The position numbers and the translations under genes were made by a program. The notes beneath the pieces were generated by a model. The model did no database searches and was not told the DNA's origin. It worked only from the letters and a program-made list of their open reading frames with translations. Shown in pieces: positions 1 to 6,701 of a stretch of DNA of 11,286 bases (position 1 is the first letter of the stretch; every line of letters starts with the position of its first letter). The DNA comes from an uncultured Eubacteriales bacterium. GTDB lineage: Bacteria > Bacillota > Clostridia > Oscillospirales > CAG-382. The stretch covers positions 1-11,286 of the forward strand of contig CAKSCN010000082.1 of the NCBI GenBank assembly GCA_934444485.1, in the 5' to 3' direction.

Positions 1-41
1 ATGATGTGTCGGAAGCTGTCAGCTACATAAAGAACATGTAA
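1..41 (+). CDS. C-terminal end of an upstream gene (partial)
   Basis: The third frame is open from the window edge to a TAA at 39-41 and reads DVSEAVSYIKNM, a plausible amphipathic protein tail. A rho-independent terminator follows about 20 bases later, which fits the end of a plus-strand gene. Frame 1 also has a short reading frame ending at 28-30, so the frame choice is not certain. Too little is present to name the protein. Confidence 0.4.
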   Translation, partial: DVSEAVSYIKNM

Positions 42-61
42 TGCCGCAAGGCAAAAATTTC

Positions 62-94
62 GAGAGGTCGCATTAACGGCCTCTCTTTTTTGTT
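62..94 (+). terminator. Rho-independent terminator of the upstream gene
   Basis: An 8-bp stem (GAGAGGTC at 62-69 with GGCCTCTC at 78-85, one G-T pair) and an 8-nt loop are followed by six T's at 86-91 and further T-rich sequence. It separates the truncated left-edge gene from the promoter at 132-160. Confidence 0.85.
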
Positions 95-131
95 TCGTTT
101 TAAATTTATGCTCATATTCCGAAAATTGCCA

Positions 132-160
132 TTGACAATAGATTAAATATATGATATAAT
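132..160 (+). promoter_or_regulatory. Consensus sigma-A promoter of the exported-protein gene
   Basis: TTGACA at 132-137 and TATAAT at 155-160 are separated by exactly 17 bp, with an AT-rich spacer. The predicted start of transcription is near 167, giving a leader of about 26 nt before the TTG start at 193. Both hexamers match consensus, so constitutive housekeeping transcription is likely. Confidence 0.9.
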
Positions 161-192
161 TTGATGAATAAATTGTTTGATACGGTGATGCT

Positions 193-1281
193 TTGAATAA
201 TCGATTTGTTACGCTGCTTTTCGCATTTGTATATATCTTTGCCGTGACCATTAGTATTTCGGTCGATGCCACCGATAACTGCGATACATACACTTTCGCA
301 AAGCTTGGCTTAAAGTTTGAAATACCGTCCGACTATGTCACGCTTACGCTCAATACAAATGCCGAAAACATCGAAAAAGCCGAAAGCAACGGCATAAAAA
401 CGGCGCTTGCTGTCAGTGATATGCGTAAAAACAATGTATACCTCATGTCGCTCGACTACTCTACGATATCGAGGTATATTCTGTGTGCGGAAAGACTCTG
501 CACTTCCGATATCGATGCTGCGGAAATGTTTATAGCAGAAAAGCTTAGAGAAAGCGGCCGAGAGTATCTTTCACTCGGGAAAGTCGATATAGGCGGCAAG
601 ATGTTTATAAAATACTCCGCTCTAATCGGAGGAAAGGTAGTGAATACCTCATATTCCGCCGTCCACGGAAGAAACTTAATCTCTCTGACCCGACTCGGCG
701 ACGACTCGGAAGGTCTATATGCCTTTGTCGCAGGCTGTCGCTTCTCGGAATGTAAATCGTATTCGGACACGGAAGAAAAAATGTGCGTCATTCTCGGCAC
801 ACACTCGGTAAATATTCCGCTCGGTTGGACAAAAAGCGAGAGAGACGGCAAAACAGAATACCTCGATTTTGAATCACGTGACCGCATAACAATATCAGCG
901 GTTAAGTGCGACGCTCCCGTCCTTTGCGGATGTGAAACGGAACCTAAGCTTTGCTCGAAAAACTGCGGAGAAGCCGATGATTCCGAAAGTCTCGTTTATG
1001 CGCTTTACGGCGGCGGAGTGCAGTACTTCATTTCCTATACGTCGCAAAGCAGGGAAGAGGCAGAGTCGCTTGCAGAAATGTCACTCTCATCGTTTATTGA
1101 AGAAACGATTGCACAGCCGCAGGAACAGGAAAGCGGCAGCCTTTTGCGCACCAAAAACGGAGCGGTAAAGGTAACATACAGAGCAGCTCTCGGCTTTCTC
1201 GCACTCTGCACATCGGCGGCGATTATTGCGGTTGCGGCTGCATTGAAATTTAGATTGCGTACCGTGAAAAGGCGAAAATGA
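193..1281 (+). CDS. Exported, membrane-anchored protein of unknown function
   Basis: I do not recognise a named family. The 362-aa product starts with a signal-peptide-like segment (hydrophobic residues about 7-24, then VDA before TDNC). It ends with a hydrophobic helix (about 331-351) and a basic tail KFRLRTVKRRK. This is the layout of a type I membrane protein with most of its mass outside the cell and a short cytoplasmic anchor. The outer part seems to hold two similar modules, opening at residues 37-45 (KLGLKFEIP) and about 202-212 (GTHSVNIPLGW). That style of opening is seen in PsbP/Mog1-like domains, so a tandem of that fold is a guess. The start is TTG, preceded by GGTGA at 184-188 with 4-nt spacing; no ATG lies near in frame. 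The exported part is rich in cysteines (for example CGCETEPKLCSKNCG around 252-266), allowing disulfides or metal binding. It is a monocistronic unit converging with the regulator downstream. Confidence 0.75.
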   Translation: MNNRFVTLLFAFVYIFAVTISISVDATDNCDTYTFAKLGLKFEIPSDYVTLTLNTNAENIEKAESNGIKTALAVSDMRKNNVYLMSLDYSTISRYILCAERLCTSDIDAAEMFIAEKLRESGREYLSLGKVDIGGKMFIKYSALIGGKVVNTSYSAVHGRNLISLTRLGDDSEGLYAFVAGCRFSECKSYSDTEEKMCVILGTHSVNIPLGWTKSERDGKTEYLDFESRDRITISAVKCDAPVLCGCETEPKLCSKNCGEADDSESLVYALYGGGVQYFISYTSQSREEAESLAEMSLSSFIEETIAQPQEQESGSLLRTKNGAVKVTYRAALGFLALCTSAAIIAVAAALKFRLRTVKRRK

Positions 1282-1307
1282 ACCGTGTTTGCGTTATTTC
1301 TCTTTTC
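1266..1307. terminator. Possible shared hairpin between convergent genes
   Basis: GAAAAG (1266-1271) pairs with CTTTTC (1302-1307), with a partly paired interior, spanning both stop codons of the convergent genes at 1281 and 1294. There are bulges and no clean T-run outside the stem on either strand, so this is a weak bidirectional terminator candidate only. Confidence 0.25.
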
Positions 1308-2169
1308 CGTGCAGTTCCCTGTATTCGCGCGGAGACATACCAACGCTCTTTTTAAATACGTTTGAAAAATAGTTTGAGTCTCCGAAACCGACAGCCTCTG
1401 ATATTTCCTGAATATGCATATCGGTCGAAGAGAGAAATTCCTTGGCGTAAGATACCCTCAGATCATTTGTATATTCCGCTATTCCTTTTCCGCAATACTT
1501 CGCAAATACGTGGCTGATATGCGAGGGGGAGCAGTGGCAAAGCTTTGCAATGTCATCGACGCTTATCTTTTTAACGGCGAAGTTTCTGTTGATATATTCA
1601 AGAATGTGTCCGTAAACGTAGGAATTTCCGTTGAGGCGTTTGTCGGTTGCACGCTCTTCGTCGCCGCAAAATTCTTTTAGCATACATATGAGAGGCGCTA
1701 TAAGTGTCCCGACTTCCTTTTCGGAAGGTATATCCGACGAAAGCTCTCTGTAATATGCGGCTCTTACACTGTCAAAATTAAGCCCGAATTTGCTCGAGGC
1801 TTTTTTTATTTTTGCAAGTGAGGTATCGTCACTGCTTCTGTATCCGCTGACGCATACAAAACCTATAATTTCCGAGCCGATTGTTATCGGAAAAACATAT
1901 TCGCTTACTCCGAGGTAACATATACCGAAAAACTCGCCGTCACGCAATTTTTCAAGCACTTTTCTCTGCCGCTCGATACATTCCTTCCATATGTCCGAAT
2001 TTGACTTCATCTGCATACAGTAGGCGCACGAATGTATGTTGTACGGCGCAAGCTTTCCCATCGACTCACCGAGAACCGCACCCGGCGCACTGTGAACGGT
2101 GACACGCATTTTAAGGTGAATGCGAAGATAGTCTATGTAATTGCCGATTTGTGCGCTTAAACTTTCCAT
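1294..2169 (-). CDS. AraC-family regulator with N-terminal PocR-like sensor domain
   Basis: This 291-aa transcription factor has two parts. Residues about 5-165 resemble the PocR ligand-binding domain: HSCAYC at 46-51, C64, a GICYLGVSEYVFPI core at 82-95 and IIGFVCVSGYR at 101-111. Cysteines 48, 51, 64 and 84 are candidates for metal or redox-cofactor binding. Residues about 187-287 are a complete AraC DNA-binding domain. Its first helix-turn-helix is around ISVDDIAKLCHCSPSHISHV, and the classic signature continues from about 252 to 284 (EISEAVGF, NYFSNVFKKSVG, SPREYR). The ATG at 2169 is preceded by AAAGGAG with about 6-nt spacing. The gene is divergent from the FAD oxidoreductase/carboxypeptidase operon, the usual arrangement for a local activator, so that operon is its likely target. 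In PocR of the propanediol/cobalamin system the domain senses a small molecule; the ligand here is unknown. Confidence 0.88.
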   Translation of the reverse strand: MESLSAQIGNYIDYLRIHLKMRVTVHSAPGAVLGESMGKLAPYNIHSCAYCMQMKSNSDIWKECIERQRKVLEKLRDGEFFGICYLGVSEYVFPITIGSEIIGFVCVSGYRSSDDTSLAKIKKASSKFGLNFDSVRAAYYRELSSDIPSEKEVGTLIAPLICMLKEFCGDEERATDKRLNGNSYVYGHILEYINRNFAVKKISVDDIAKLCHCSPSHISHVFAKYCGKGIAEYTNDLRVSYAKEFLSSTDMHIQEISEAVGFGDSNYFSNVFKKSVGMSPREYRELHGKEK

Positions 2170-2202
2170 GCCTTTCTCCTTTGCAGAATTTTATAGATTT
2201 TG

Positions 2203-2249
2203 TACCGAAAATTCAAGGTAATTTCACTGTTACAATTATATAATATAAA
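2203..2249 (+). promoter_or_regulatory. Activator-type promoter and candidate operator of the FAD/carboxypeptidase operon
   Basis: On the plus strand a TATAAT lies at 2239-2244 (or TATAAA at 2244-2249). The expected -35 positions read roughly AGGTAA or ATTTCA, far from TTGACA. An inverted repeat TACC-N10-GGTA spans 2203-2220, around the position where an AraC activator would sit just upstream of or over the -35. This suggests activation by the divergent regulator. The operator assignment is by position and symmetry only. Confidence 0.4.
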
Positions 2250-2263
2250 TCAGAAAATGTCAA
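2235..2263 (-). promoter_or_regulatory. Consensus sigma-A promoter of the PocR-AraC gene
   Basis: Read on the minus strand: TTGACA (2263-2258), 17-bp spacer, TATAAT (2240-2235). Transcription would start near 2228, giving a leader of about 60 nt before the ATG at 2169. The -10 is embedded in the same AT-rich block as the -10 of the opposing operon promoter, so the two promoters should compete. Confidence 0.85.
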
Positions 2264-2280
2264 GAGAAACATGAAGGGAA

Positions 2281-3585
2281 ATGGTGAATACAATGACTGA
2301 ACTCAAAAATCTCGGCGGAATCCCGGTTTCGGCAAAGGTCGAAGTACTTGTTTGCGGTTCCGGTCCTGCCGGAATAGGTGCGGCGTATGCGGCTGCAAAA
2401 AGCGGCGCAGACACTATGATTATTGAGGCGCAGGGCGACCTCGGCGGTATTTCCACAACCGGACTTATGAGCCACTGGACAGGAAGAAGCGGCTCTCCGA
2501 TTTACGCCGAAATACTCAGGCGCAGTGCGGACGCAAACGAAGGTGAGTTCCACGGAAAAATCGTTCCGACAATAGATCCCGAGAAGCTAAAAACCGTCTA
2601 CCTTGAAATGATGGTTGAAAAGAACGTTAAAATTCTGCTCTATACATTTATAAGCGACACTATAATCGATAACGGCAAGGTGTGCGGAGTAATAATCGAA
2701 AATAAAAGCGGACGCAGTGCAGTTCTTGCGGATGTTGTCATAGACGCAACCGGGGACGGCGACGTCGCATACAAAGCAGGTGCCGAATACATTCTCGGAC
2801 GTGAAGATGACCACAAAATGCAGCCCTGCACGATAATGTTCAAGGTTGCCGGAGTTGACACGGACAAAGCCGTTTTCCCGGGGTCTTTTGAGACGCTCGT
2901 TCCGACGGAAAAAGGTGAGCTTCAGGCGCTCGGAAAGAGCATAATCGGTCATCCAGCCGGACACGTTCTCCTCTATAAGACAACCCTCCCGGGTGTTGTC
3001 ACCTGCAACATGACCAACTGCATAGGCATAGACGGAACAAAGGCAGAGGATCTTACAAAAGCAACTCTCGTGTGCAGAGAGCAGATGGGACGCATAGTAA
3101 AATTCCTTCGTGAATATGCTCCCGGGTATGAGAACTGCTTCATTATTTCCTCCGCTTCGCTTATCGGCATATGCGAGACCCGTCATTTTAAGGGAAAATA
3201 CACGCTTAACGAGGAGGATATGCTCTCGGCACGTGTATTTGACGATTGGGCGGTAAAAGACGCTTACTTCAACTTTGACATTCACAATATCGAAGGCGCC
3301 GGACTTGACAAAAACGGAGCACAGCACAAATTCTCGCAGACGAAGGGATATACCGTTCCGTATCGCTGCCTTGTTCCGGAAAAGACAGAGGGACTTCTTC
3401 TCGCAGGAAGGTGCATTTCCGGAACGCACAAGGCTCACTCAAACTACCGTGTAATGCCGATATGCGTCGGAATGGGAGAGGCGGCAGGCTATGCGGCTTC
3501 CATAGCGGTAAATAAGGGCATTCTCCCGTCACAGGTAGACGTTAAAGAAATTCAGAAGCTTATTACGGATTCCGAGGTGAAGTAA
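2281..3585 (+). CDS. FAD-dependent oxidoreductase (PF12831-type), first gene of operon
   Basis: This 434-aa cytoplasmic flavoprotein has no signal peptide. The N-terminal Rossmann motif is GSGPAG at 26-31, followed by an acidic residue ending the second strand (E49) and the family-typical LGG at 54-56. The C-terminal FAD-contact segment is AGR at 375-377, YRVMP at 389-393 and a GEAAGYAA helix around 399-406. This matches the FAD-dependent oxidoreductases of the PF12831 group, whose substrates are mostly unknown. The two ATGs at 2281 and 2293 are in frame. GGTGA at 2283-2287 is well spaced for the second, while AAGGG lies only 2-3 nt before the first, so 2293 (a protein 4 residues shorter) is a serious alternative. 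The stop is 1 bp from the next start, so translation is probably coupled. I infer oxidation of a hydroxyl or amine group on a small molecule, with the natural electron acceptor unknown. Confidence 0.85.
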   Translation: MVNTMTELKNLGGIPVSAKVEVLVCGSGPAGIGAAYAAAKSGADTMIIEAQGDLGGISTTGLMSHWTGRSGSPIYAEILRRSADANEGEFHGKIVPTIDPEKLKTVYLEMMVEKNVKILLYTFISDTIIDNGKVCGVIIENKSGRSAVLADVVIDATGDGDVAYKAGAEYILGREDDHKMQPCTIMFKVAGVDTDKAVFPGSFETLVPTEKGELQALGKSIIGHPAGHVLLYKTTLPGVVTCNMTNCIGIDGTKAEDLTKATLVCREQMGRIVKFLREYAPGYENCFIISSASLIGICETRHFKGKYTLNEEDMLSARVFDDWAVKDAYFNFDIHNIEGAGLDKNGAQHKFSQTKGYTVPYRCLVPEKTEGLLLAGRCISGTHKAHSNYRVMPICVGMGEAAGYAASIAVNKGILPSQVDVKEIQKLITDSEVK

Positions 3586-3586
3586 A

Positions 3587-5296
3587 ATGAGAAACATCGA
3601 ACATAATGTTGACCTCTGCGTCGTTGGCGGAGGAATAGCCGGTCTTTGTGCCGCTGTATCCGCAGCAAGAAACGGTATTAAGGTTGCTCTCATGCAGGAC
3701 AGACCCGTTCTCGGCGGCAATGCATCGTCGGAAATCAGAATGTGGATCTGCGGAGCGCACGGCAAATTCAACCGTGAATCTGGCATAGTCGAAGAGCTTA
3801 TGCTCGAGAATTACTACAGAAATCAGAGTCACTCATACTCGATTTGGGACAGTGTACTTTACGAAAAAGCTCGCTTTGAAGAGAATATCACGCTTCTTCT
3901 CAACTGCACCTGCATGGATGCGGAAAACGACGGAGACCACATAGTAAGCGTCACAGGCTGGCAGATGACGACCGAAACGAAGCATAAAGTTTACGCAAAG
4001 TACTTTGCCGACTGCTCCGGAGACTCGATTCTTGCACCGCTCACAGGTGCCGATTGCAGAATAGGAAGAGAGGCAAAGTCCGAATACGGTGAGTCCATAC
4101 CGCCGGATACAGCCGACAAAAAAACGATGGGCATGAGCGTCCTGCTTCAGGCACGGGAAACTGACAGAAAGCAAGAGTTTATACCTCCGGATTGGGCATA
4201 CGTCTACGAAAACGACGACGCACTCAAGGAGCGTGATCACAGCCTCTCGGAAGGCTGCAACTTCTGGTGGATAGAACTCGGCGGAGACAAGGACAGCATA
4301 CATGACACCGAGGATATGCGTGACGAGCTTCTCAAAATTGCTTTCGGCGTTTGGGATCACATAAAGAACAGGGGTGACCACGGTGCTGATAACTGGCAGC
4401 TTGATTGGGTAGGCTTTCTGCCCGGAAAGCGTGAGAGCAGACGATATATCGGCAAGACAGTTATAACCGAGAACGACGTCAAAAAAGGCGGCATAAAGGA
4501 TAAAGCAATTGCTTACGCAGGCTGGAGCATGGACGACCACTTTCCTCAGGGATTTTACTATGAGGGCGGTCACCCGACTATATATCACCCGGCGCCTTCT
4601 CCTTGGATGATTCCTTTCGGCGCAATAGTTTCCGCTTCTAAGGATAATCTTCTTTTTGCCGGCAGAAATATAAGCGTAACTCATGCCGCACTCAGCTCAT
4701 CGAGAGTCATGGCGACCTGCGGACTTCTCGGACAGGCACTCGGCACGGCGGCTGCAATTGCCGTTAAAGCAAATACGCCCATTTATGAAATCAATACAGA
4801 TAAGCTTCAGCAGCAGCTTCTTTGGGACGACAGCTATATTCCGTGTGTCGAGAGGAAGCTTTCACGCATTACCGAAAGTGCAAAGTATCCCGATGAGGTG
4901 CTTCGCAACGGGCACGACAGAGAAGATGCAGACGGACTCAACCGTTTGGATGCGGAGGTCGGTAAGCCGCTTGAGTTTAACTTTGCCGACAAAGATAATG
5001 ATATCGCCGAAATGAGAATTGTTTTCGACAGCACCCTTGACAGAAACTACAAGAATATGCCTTGCAGATTTGTACTTAACGAGCCGGATTACACGCTTCC
5101 CGAGACTCTTGTAAAATCATTCACGGTAACGGCAACAGACGAAAGAGGAAACACCGTAACAGTTGCCGACGTAAAGGCAAATCGCCGGAGACTTGTTAAG
5201 ATTCCCGTAAATATGAAGTGTTCCAAGATAGTATTGACACCCACATCTACACACGGCTGTGACAAAGCACACATTTTCTCCGTTGACTTCAGATAA
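3587..5296 (+). CDS. Second FAD-dependent oxidoreductase (PF12831-type) with extra C-terminal module
   Basis: The product is 569 aa, related in architecture to the preceding enzyme but clearly a different subfamily. GGGIAG at 14-19 is the dinucleotide-binding loop. VLGGNASSEIR at 41-51 is a typical second FAD contact, and AGR (358-360) plus a GQALGTAAA helix forms the C-terminal FAD contact. Tryptophan- and acid-rich segments in between (about 200-330) would shape the substrate pocket. From about residue 459 to the end lies an extra stretch of roughly 110 residues that reads as beta-rich and resembles a small carbohydrate-binding-like sandwich; that fold call is a guess. No signal peptide is visible. 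The ribosome binding site GAGGTGA (3574-3580) lies inside the end of the upstream gene, and only 1 bp separates stop and start. Two non-identical FAD enzymes side by side may perform successive oxidations or form a heteromer. Confidence 0.85.
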   Translation: MRNIEHNVDLCVVGGGIAGLCAAVSAARNGIKVALMQDRPVLGGNASSEIRMWICGAHGKFNRESGIVEELMLENYYRNQSHSYSIWDSVLYEKARFEENITLLLNCTCMDAENDGDHIVSVTGWQMTTETKHKVYAKYFADCSGDSILAPLTGADCRIGREAKSEYGESIPPDTADKKTMGMSVLLQARETDRKQEFIPPDWAYVYENDDALKERDHSLSEGCNFWWIELGGDKDSIHDTEDMRDELLKIAFGVWDHIKNRGDHGADNWQLDWVGFLPGKRESRRYIGKTVITENDVKKGGIKDKAIAYAGWSMDDHFPQGFYYEGGHPTIYHPAPSPWMIPFGAIVSASKDNLLFAGRNISVTHAALSSSRVMATCGLLGQALGTAAAIAVKANTPIYEINTDKLQQQLLWDDSYIPCVERKLSRITESAKYPDEVLRNGHDREDADGLNRLDAEVGKPLEFNFADKDNDIAEMRIVFDSTLDRNYKNMPCRFVLNEPDYTLPETLVKSFTVTATDERGNTVTVADVKANRRRLVKIPVNMKCSKIVLTPTSTHGCDKAHIFSVDFR

Positions 5297-5315
5297 ACGA
5301 AAGGAGTGCCACCAT

Positions 5316-6377
5316 ATGAAGATTACAAAAGACTTTACGGGCGCAAATATCCGCATCGAAAAGCAGGAGGGAAACACGTACTTTCTCAATAATGAGCTTC
5401 GTGACACAAACGAGGATTGGTTCTACTGGGCGTTTTGTGCCGAGGGAGAACCGGGAGAAACGGTGGTGTGCAAGTTCCCGAATGTGCGGATCGGTTATTA
5501 CGGACCGGCAGTCAGCCATGATCTTAAAAGTTGGGAATGGTTCGGAAAGTCGTGTGATGACGCAAATGCCTTCACGTACACTTTCAAAGAAAATGAGGGA
5601 AAGGTATATTTCGCCCACGATATGCTCTACCACCCCGAAAGGTTCTTCAGCTTTGCAAAGACGCACGGTATTGAGCTTCGAGAGCTGTGCAAAAGCCGCA
5701 AAGGTCGCAGCGTGCCGTACTTCACACTCGGAAACGGAGAACGCACCGTTTTCATAACAGCTCGCCATCATGCCTGTGAAGCGACGGGAAGCTACGTTCT
5801 CGAGGGGGTGCTTGACGAACTGATAAATAATCCTCTCGACAATATACGCATTGTGTGCGTACCTTTCGTTGACTATGACGGAGTGCTTGACGGAGACCAG
5901 GGTAAATCAAGAGCACCGCACGACCACAACAGAGATTATGAGATAGGCATTGACGCAATATATCCCGAAACGGCTGCTATACGAGAGCTTGCCGCCGGCG
6001 GTGTTGAGTATGCCTTTGATTTCCACTCACCGTGGCACTTCTCGGGTGAAAACGATAAGGCGTTCATCGTCCGCAAGCTCAAAGAGAAAACGCCGGAATA
6101 TGACGCTTTCGGTACGCTGTTTGAGAAGAACATCACCGAAGACTCGATGAAATATCATGTTGCCGACGATCATCCGGCTGATTATCTCTGGGCATCCTCG
6201 GACAACCCGAACTACATAGGATTTATGTACAAGGCGTGCGGTGCAAAGTTCGCCGCTACTCTTGAGACAGCATACTTCGGTACGCCAGACAATATATTCA
6301 CTCAGTCAAAGGGCGTTGAACTCGGTCATTGCTTCGTCCGAGCTTTGAAGCAATACGACGAAAGCTTCGGAAGATAA
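5316..6377 (+). CDS. M14-family zinc carboxypeptidase, cytosolic (CCP/Nna1-like) type
   Basis: The 353-aa protein begins at the ATG preceded by AAGGAG (5301-5306, 9-nt spacing); an upstream in-frame start overlapping the previous gene has no such site. Residues about 1-115 form a beta-sandwich-like N-terminal domain with WFYWAF and DLKSWEWF segments, as in cytosolic carboxypeptidases. The catalytic domain shows the full M14 set: zinc ligands H152-x-x-E155 and H237 (in FDFHSPW), the substrate-carboxylate motif N205-R206 (in HDHNRDY), and the general base E317 (TLETAYFG). It is therefore predicted to be active. No signal peptide is seen, so it acts in the cytoplasm, removing a C-terminal amino acid or similar carboxylate-bearing group. 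It lies 19 bp after the second FAD enzyme and ends the operon. An aspartoacylase/succinylglutamate-desuccinylase-like deacylase is an alternative, but the N-terminal domain argues for the CCP branch. Its substrate is unknown. Confidence 0.82.
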   Translation: MKITKDFTGANIRIEKQEGNTYFLNNELRDTNEDWFYWAFCAEGEPGETVVCKFPNVRIGYYGPAVSHDLKSWEWFGKSCDDANAFTYTFKENEGKVYFAHDMLYHPERFFSFAKTHGIELRELCKSRKGRSVPYFTLGNGERTVFITARHHACEATGSYVLEGVLDELINNPLDNIRIVCVPFVDYDGVLDGDQGKSRAPHDHNRDYEIGIDAIYPETAAIRELAAGGVEYAFDFHSPWHFSGENDKAFIVRKLKEKTPEYDAFGTLFEKNITEDSMKYHVADDHPADYLWASSDNPNYIGFMYKACGAKFAATLETAYFGTPDNIFTQSKGVELGHCFVRALKQYDESFGR

Positions 6378-6394
6378 ACACAAAGCAAAGGAAA

Positions 6395-6430
6395 AGTGCA
6401 GGGTCCGAAAACTCTGCACTGATTTTTTTA
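6395..6430 (+). terminator. Strong terminator of the FAD/carboxypeptidase operon
   Basis: A 10-bp stem (AGTGCAGGGT at 6395-6404 with ACTCTGCACT at 6411-6420, one G-T pair) encloses a 6-nt loop and is followed by GATTTTTTTA. It begins 17 nt after the carboxypeptidase stop. Read on the minus strand the same hairpin is followed by TTTTCCTTTG, so it may also stop transcripts arriving from the 6S RNA side. Confidence 0.9.
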
Positions 6431-6435
6431 TGAAT

Positions 6436-6458
6436 GAAGACACCTCAAAGGCATCTTC
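6436..6458 (-). terminator. Hairpin at the 3' end of the 6S RNA transcript
   Basis: GAAGATGCCT pairs with AGGTGTCTTC (10 bp with wobbles, loop TTG) immediately downstream of the closing stem of the 6S RNA on the minus strand. The following bases (ATTCAT, then A's) are not a proper T-tract, so it may be a processing or stabilising hairpin, with termination at the next hairpin (6420-6395). Confidence 0.4.
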
Positions 6459-6459
6459 A

Positions 6460-6690
6460 AATTATCCCGCACTGCCGTGTGCTGCGTAAAGAAACCCTGC
6501 TCTCGCAAGGTGGTGTCCTCTCCGACACTTTGTGCTACCAACATCTGCGTCTTCCGGTCCTGTTCCGACAAAATGACGGGGAGCGGGAAGGGCAGGAGGT
6601 CTGCATACCTATGCCGGAATATAGACTCCGTTTCTGTAATGTGGGTTCATAAGCACAGTCATCACGTACATAGCAGGGTAAGTAACAAAG
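6460..6690 (-). ncRNA. ssrS: 6S RNA, RNA polymerase-binding regulatory RNA
   Basis: 6S RNA mimics an open promoter and sequesters the housekeeping RNA polymerase in slow growth. On the minus strand this non-coding stretch folds as a rod. The closing pairs are CCTGC (6677-6673) with GCGGG (6470-6466) and GTGC (6656-6653) with GCAC (6482-6479). GAACCC (6648-6643) pairs with GGGTTTC (6497-6491). A large central bubble follows, then CCGGCA (6617-6612) with TGTCGG (6527-6522), GCAG/CTGC, GGAAG/CTTCC and an apical hairpin at 6579-6565. The 3' side of the bubble carries a small hairpin CCTTGC-GAGA-GCAGGG (6510-6495). The run CACCTTG...AGGGTTTC resembles the same region of E. coli 6S RNA as I remember it. 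The length (about 230 nt) is slightly above the usual 180-200 nt; both ends are estimates. The gene lies directly downstream of the DUF1292 gene with no clear promoter of its own. Confidence 0.78.
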
Positions 6691-6701
6691 AAATGCGCCG
6701 A

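Noticed and set aside
2587..3438. 283-codon minus-strand open frame inside the first FAD gene
   Set aside because: It is fully antisense to a gene with clear FAD motifs. Its translation shows no domain and it has no promoter or ribosome binding site.
3833..4684. 283-codon minus-strand open frame inside the second FAD gene
   Set aside because: It is antisense shadow of the oxidoreductase coding strand, with no recognisable protein features.
6495..6520. T-box-like GGTGG sequence on the plus strand
   Set aside because: It lacks the T-box core and specifier structure and has no downstream plus-strand gene. The minus-strand 6S fold explains the sequence.
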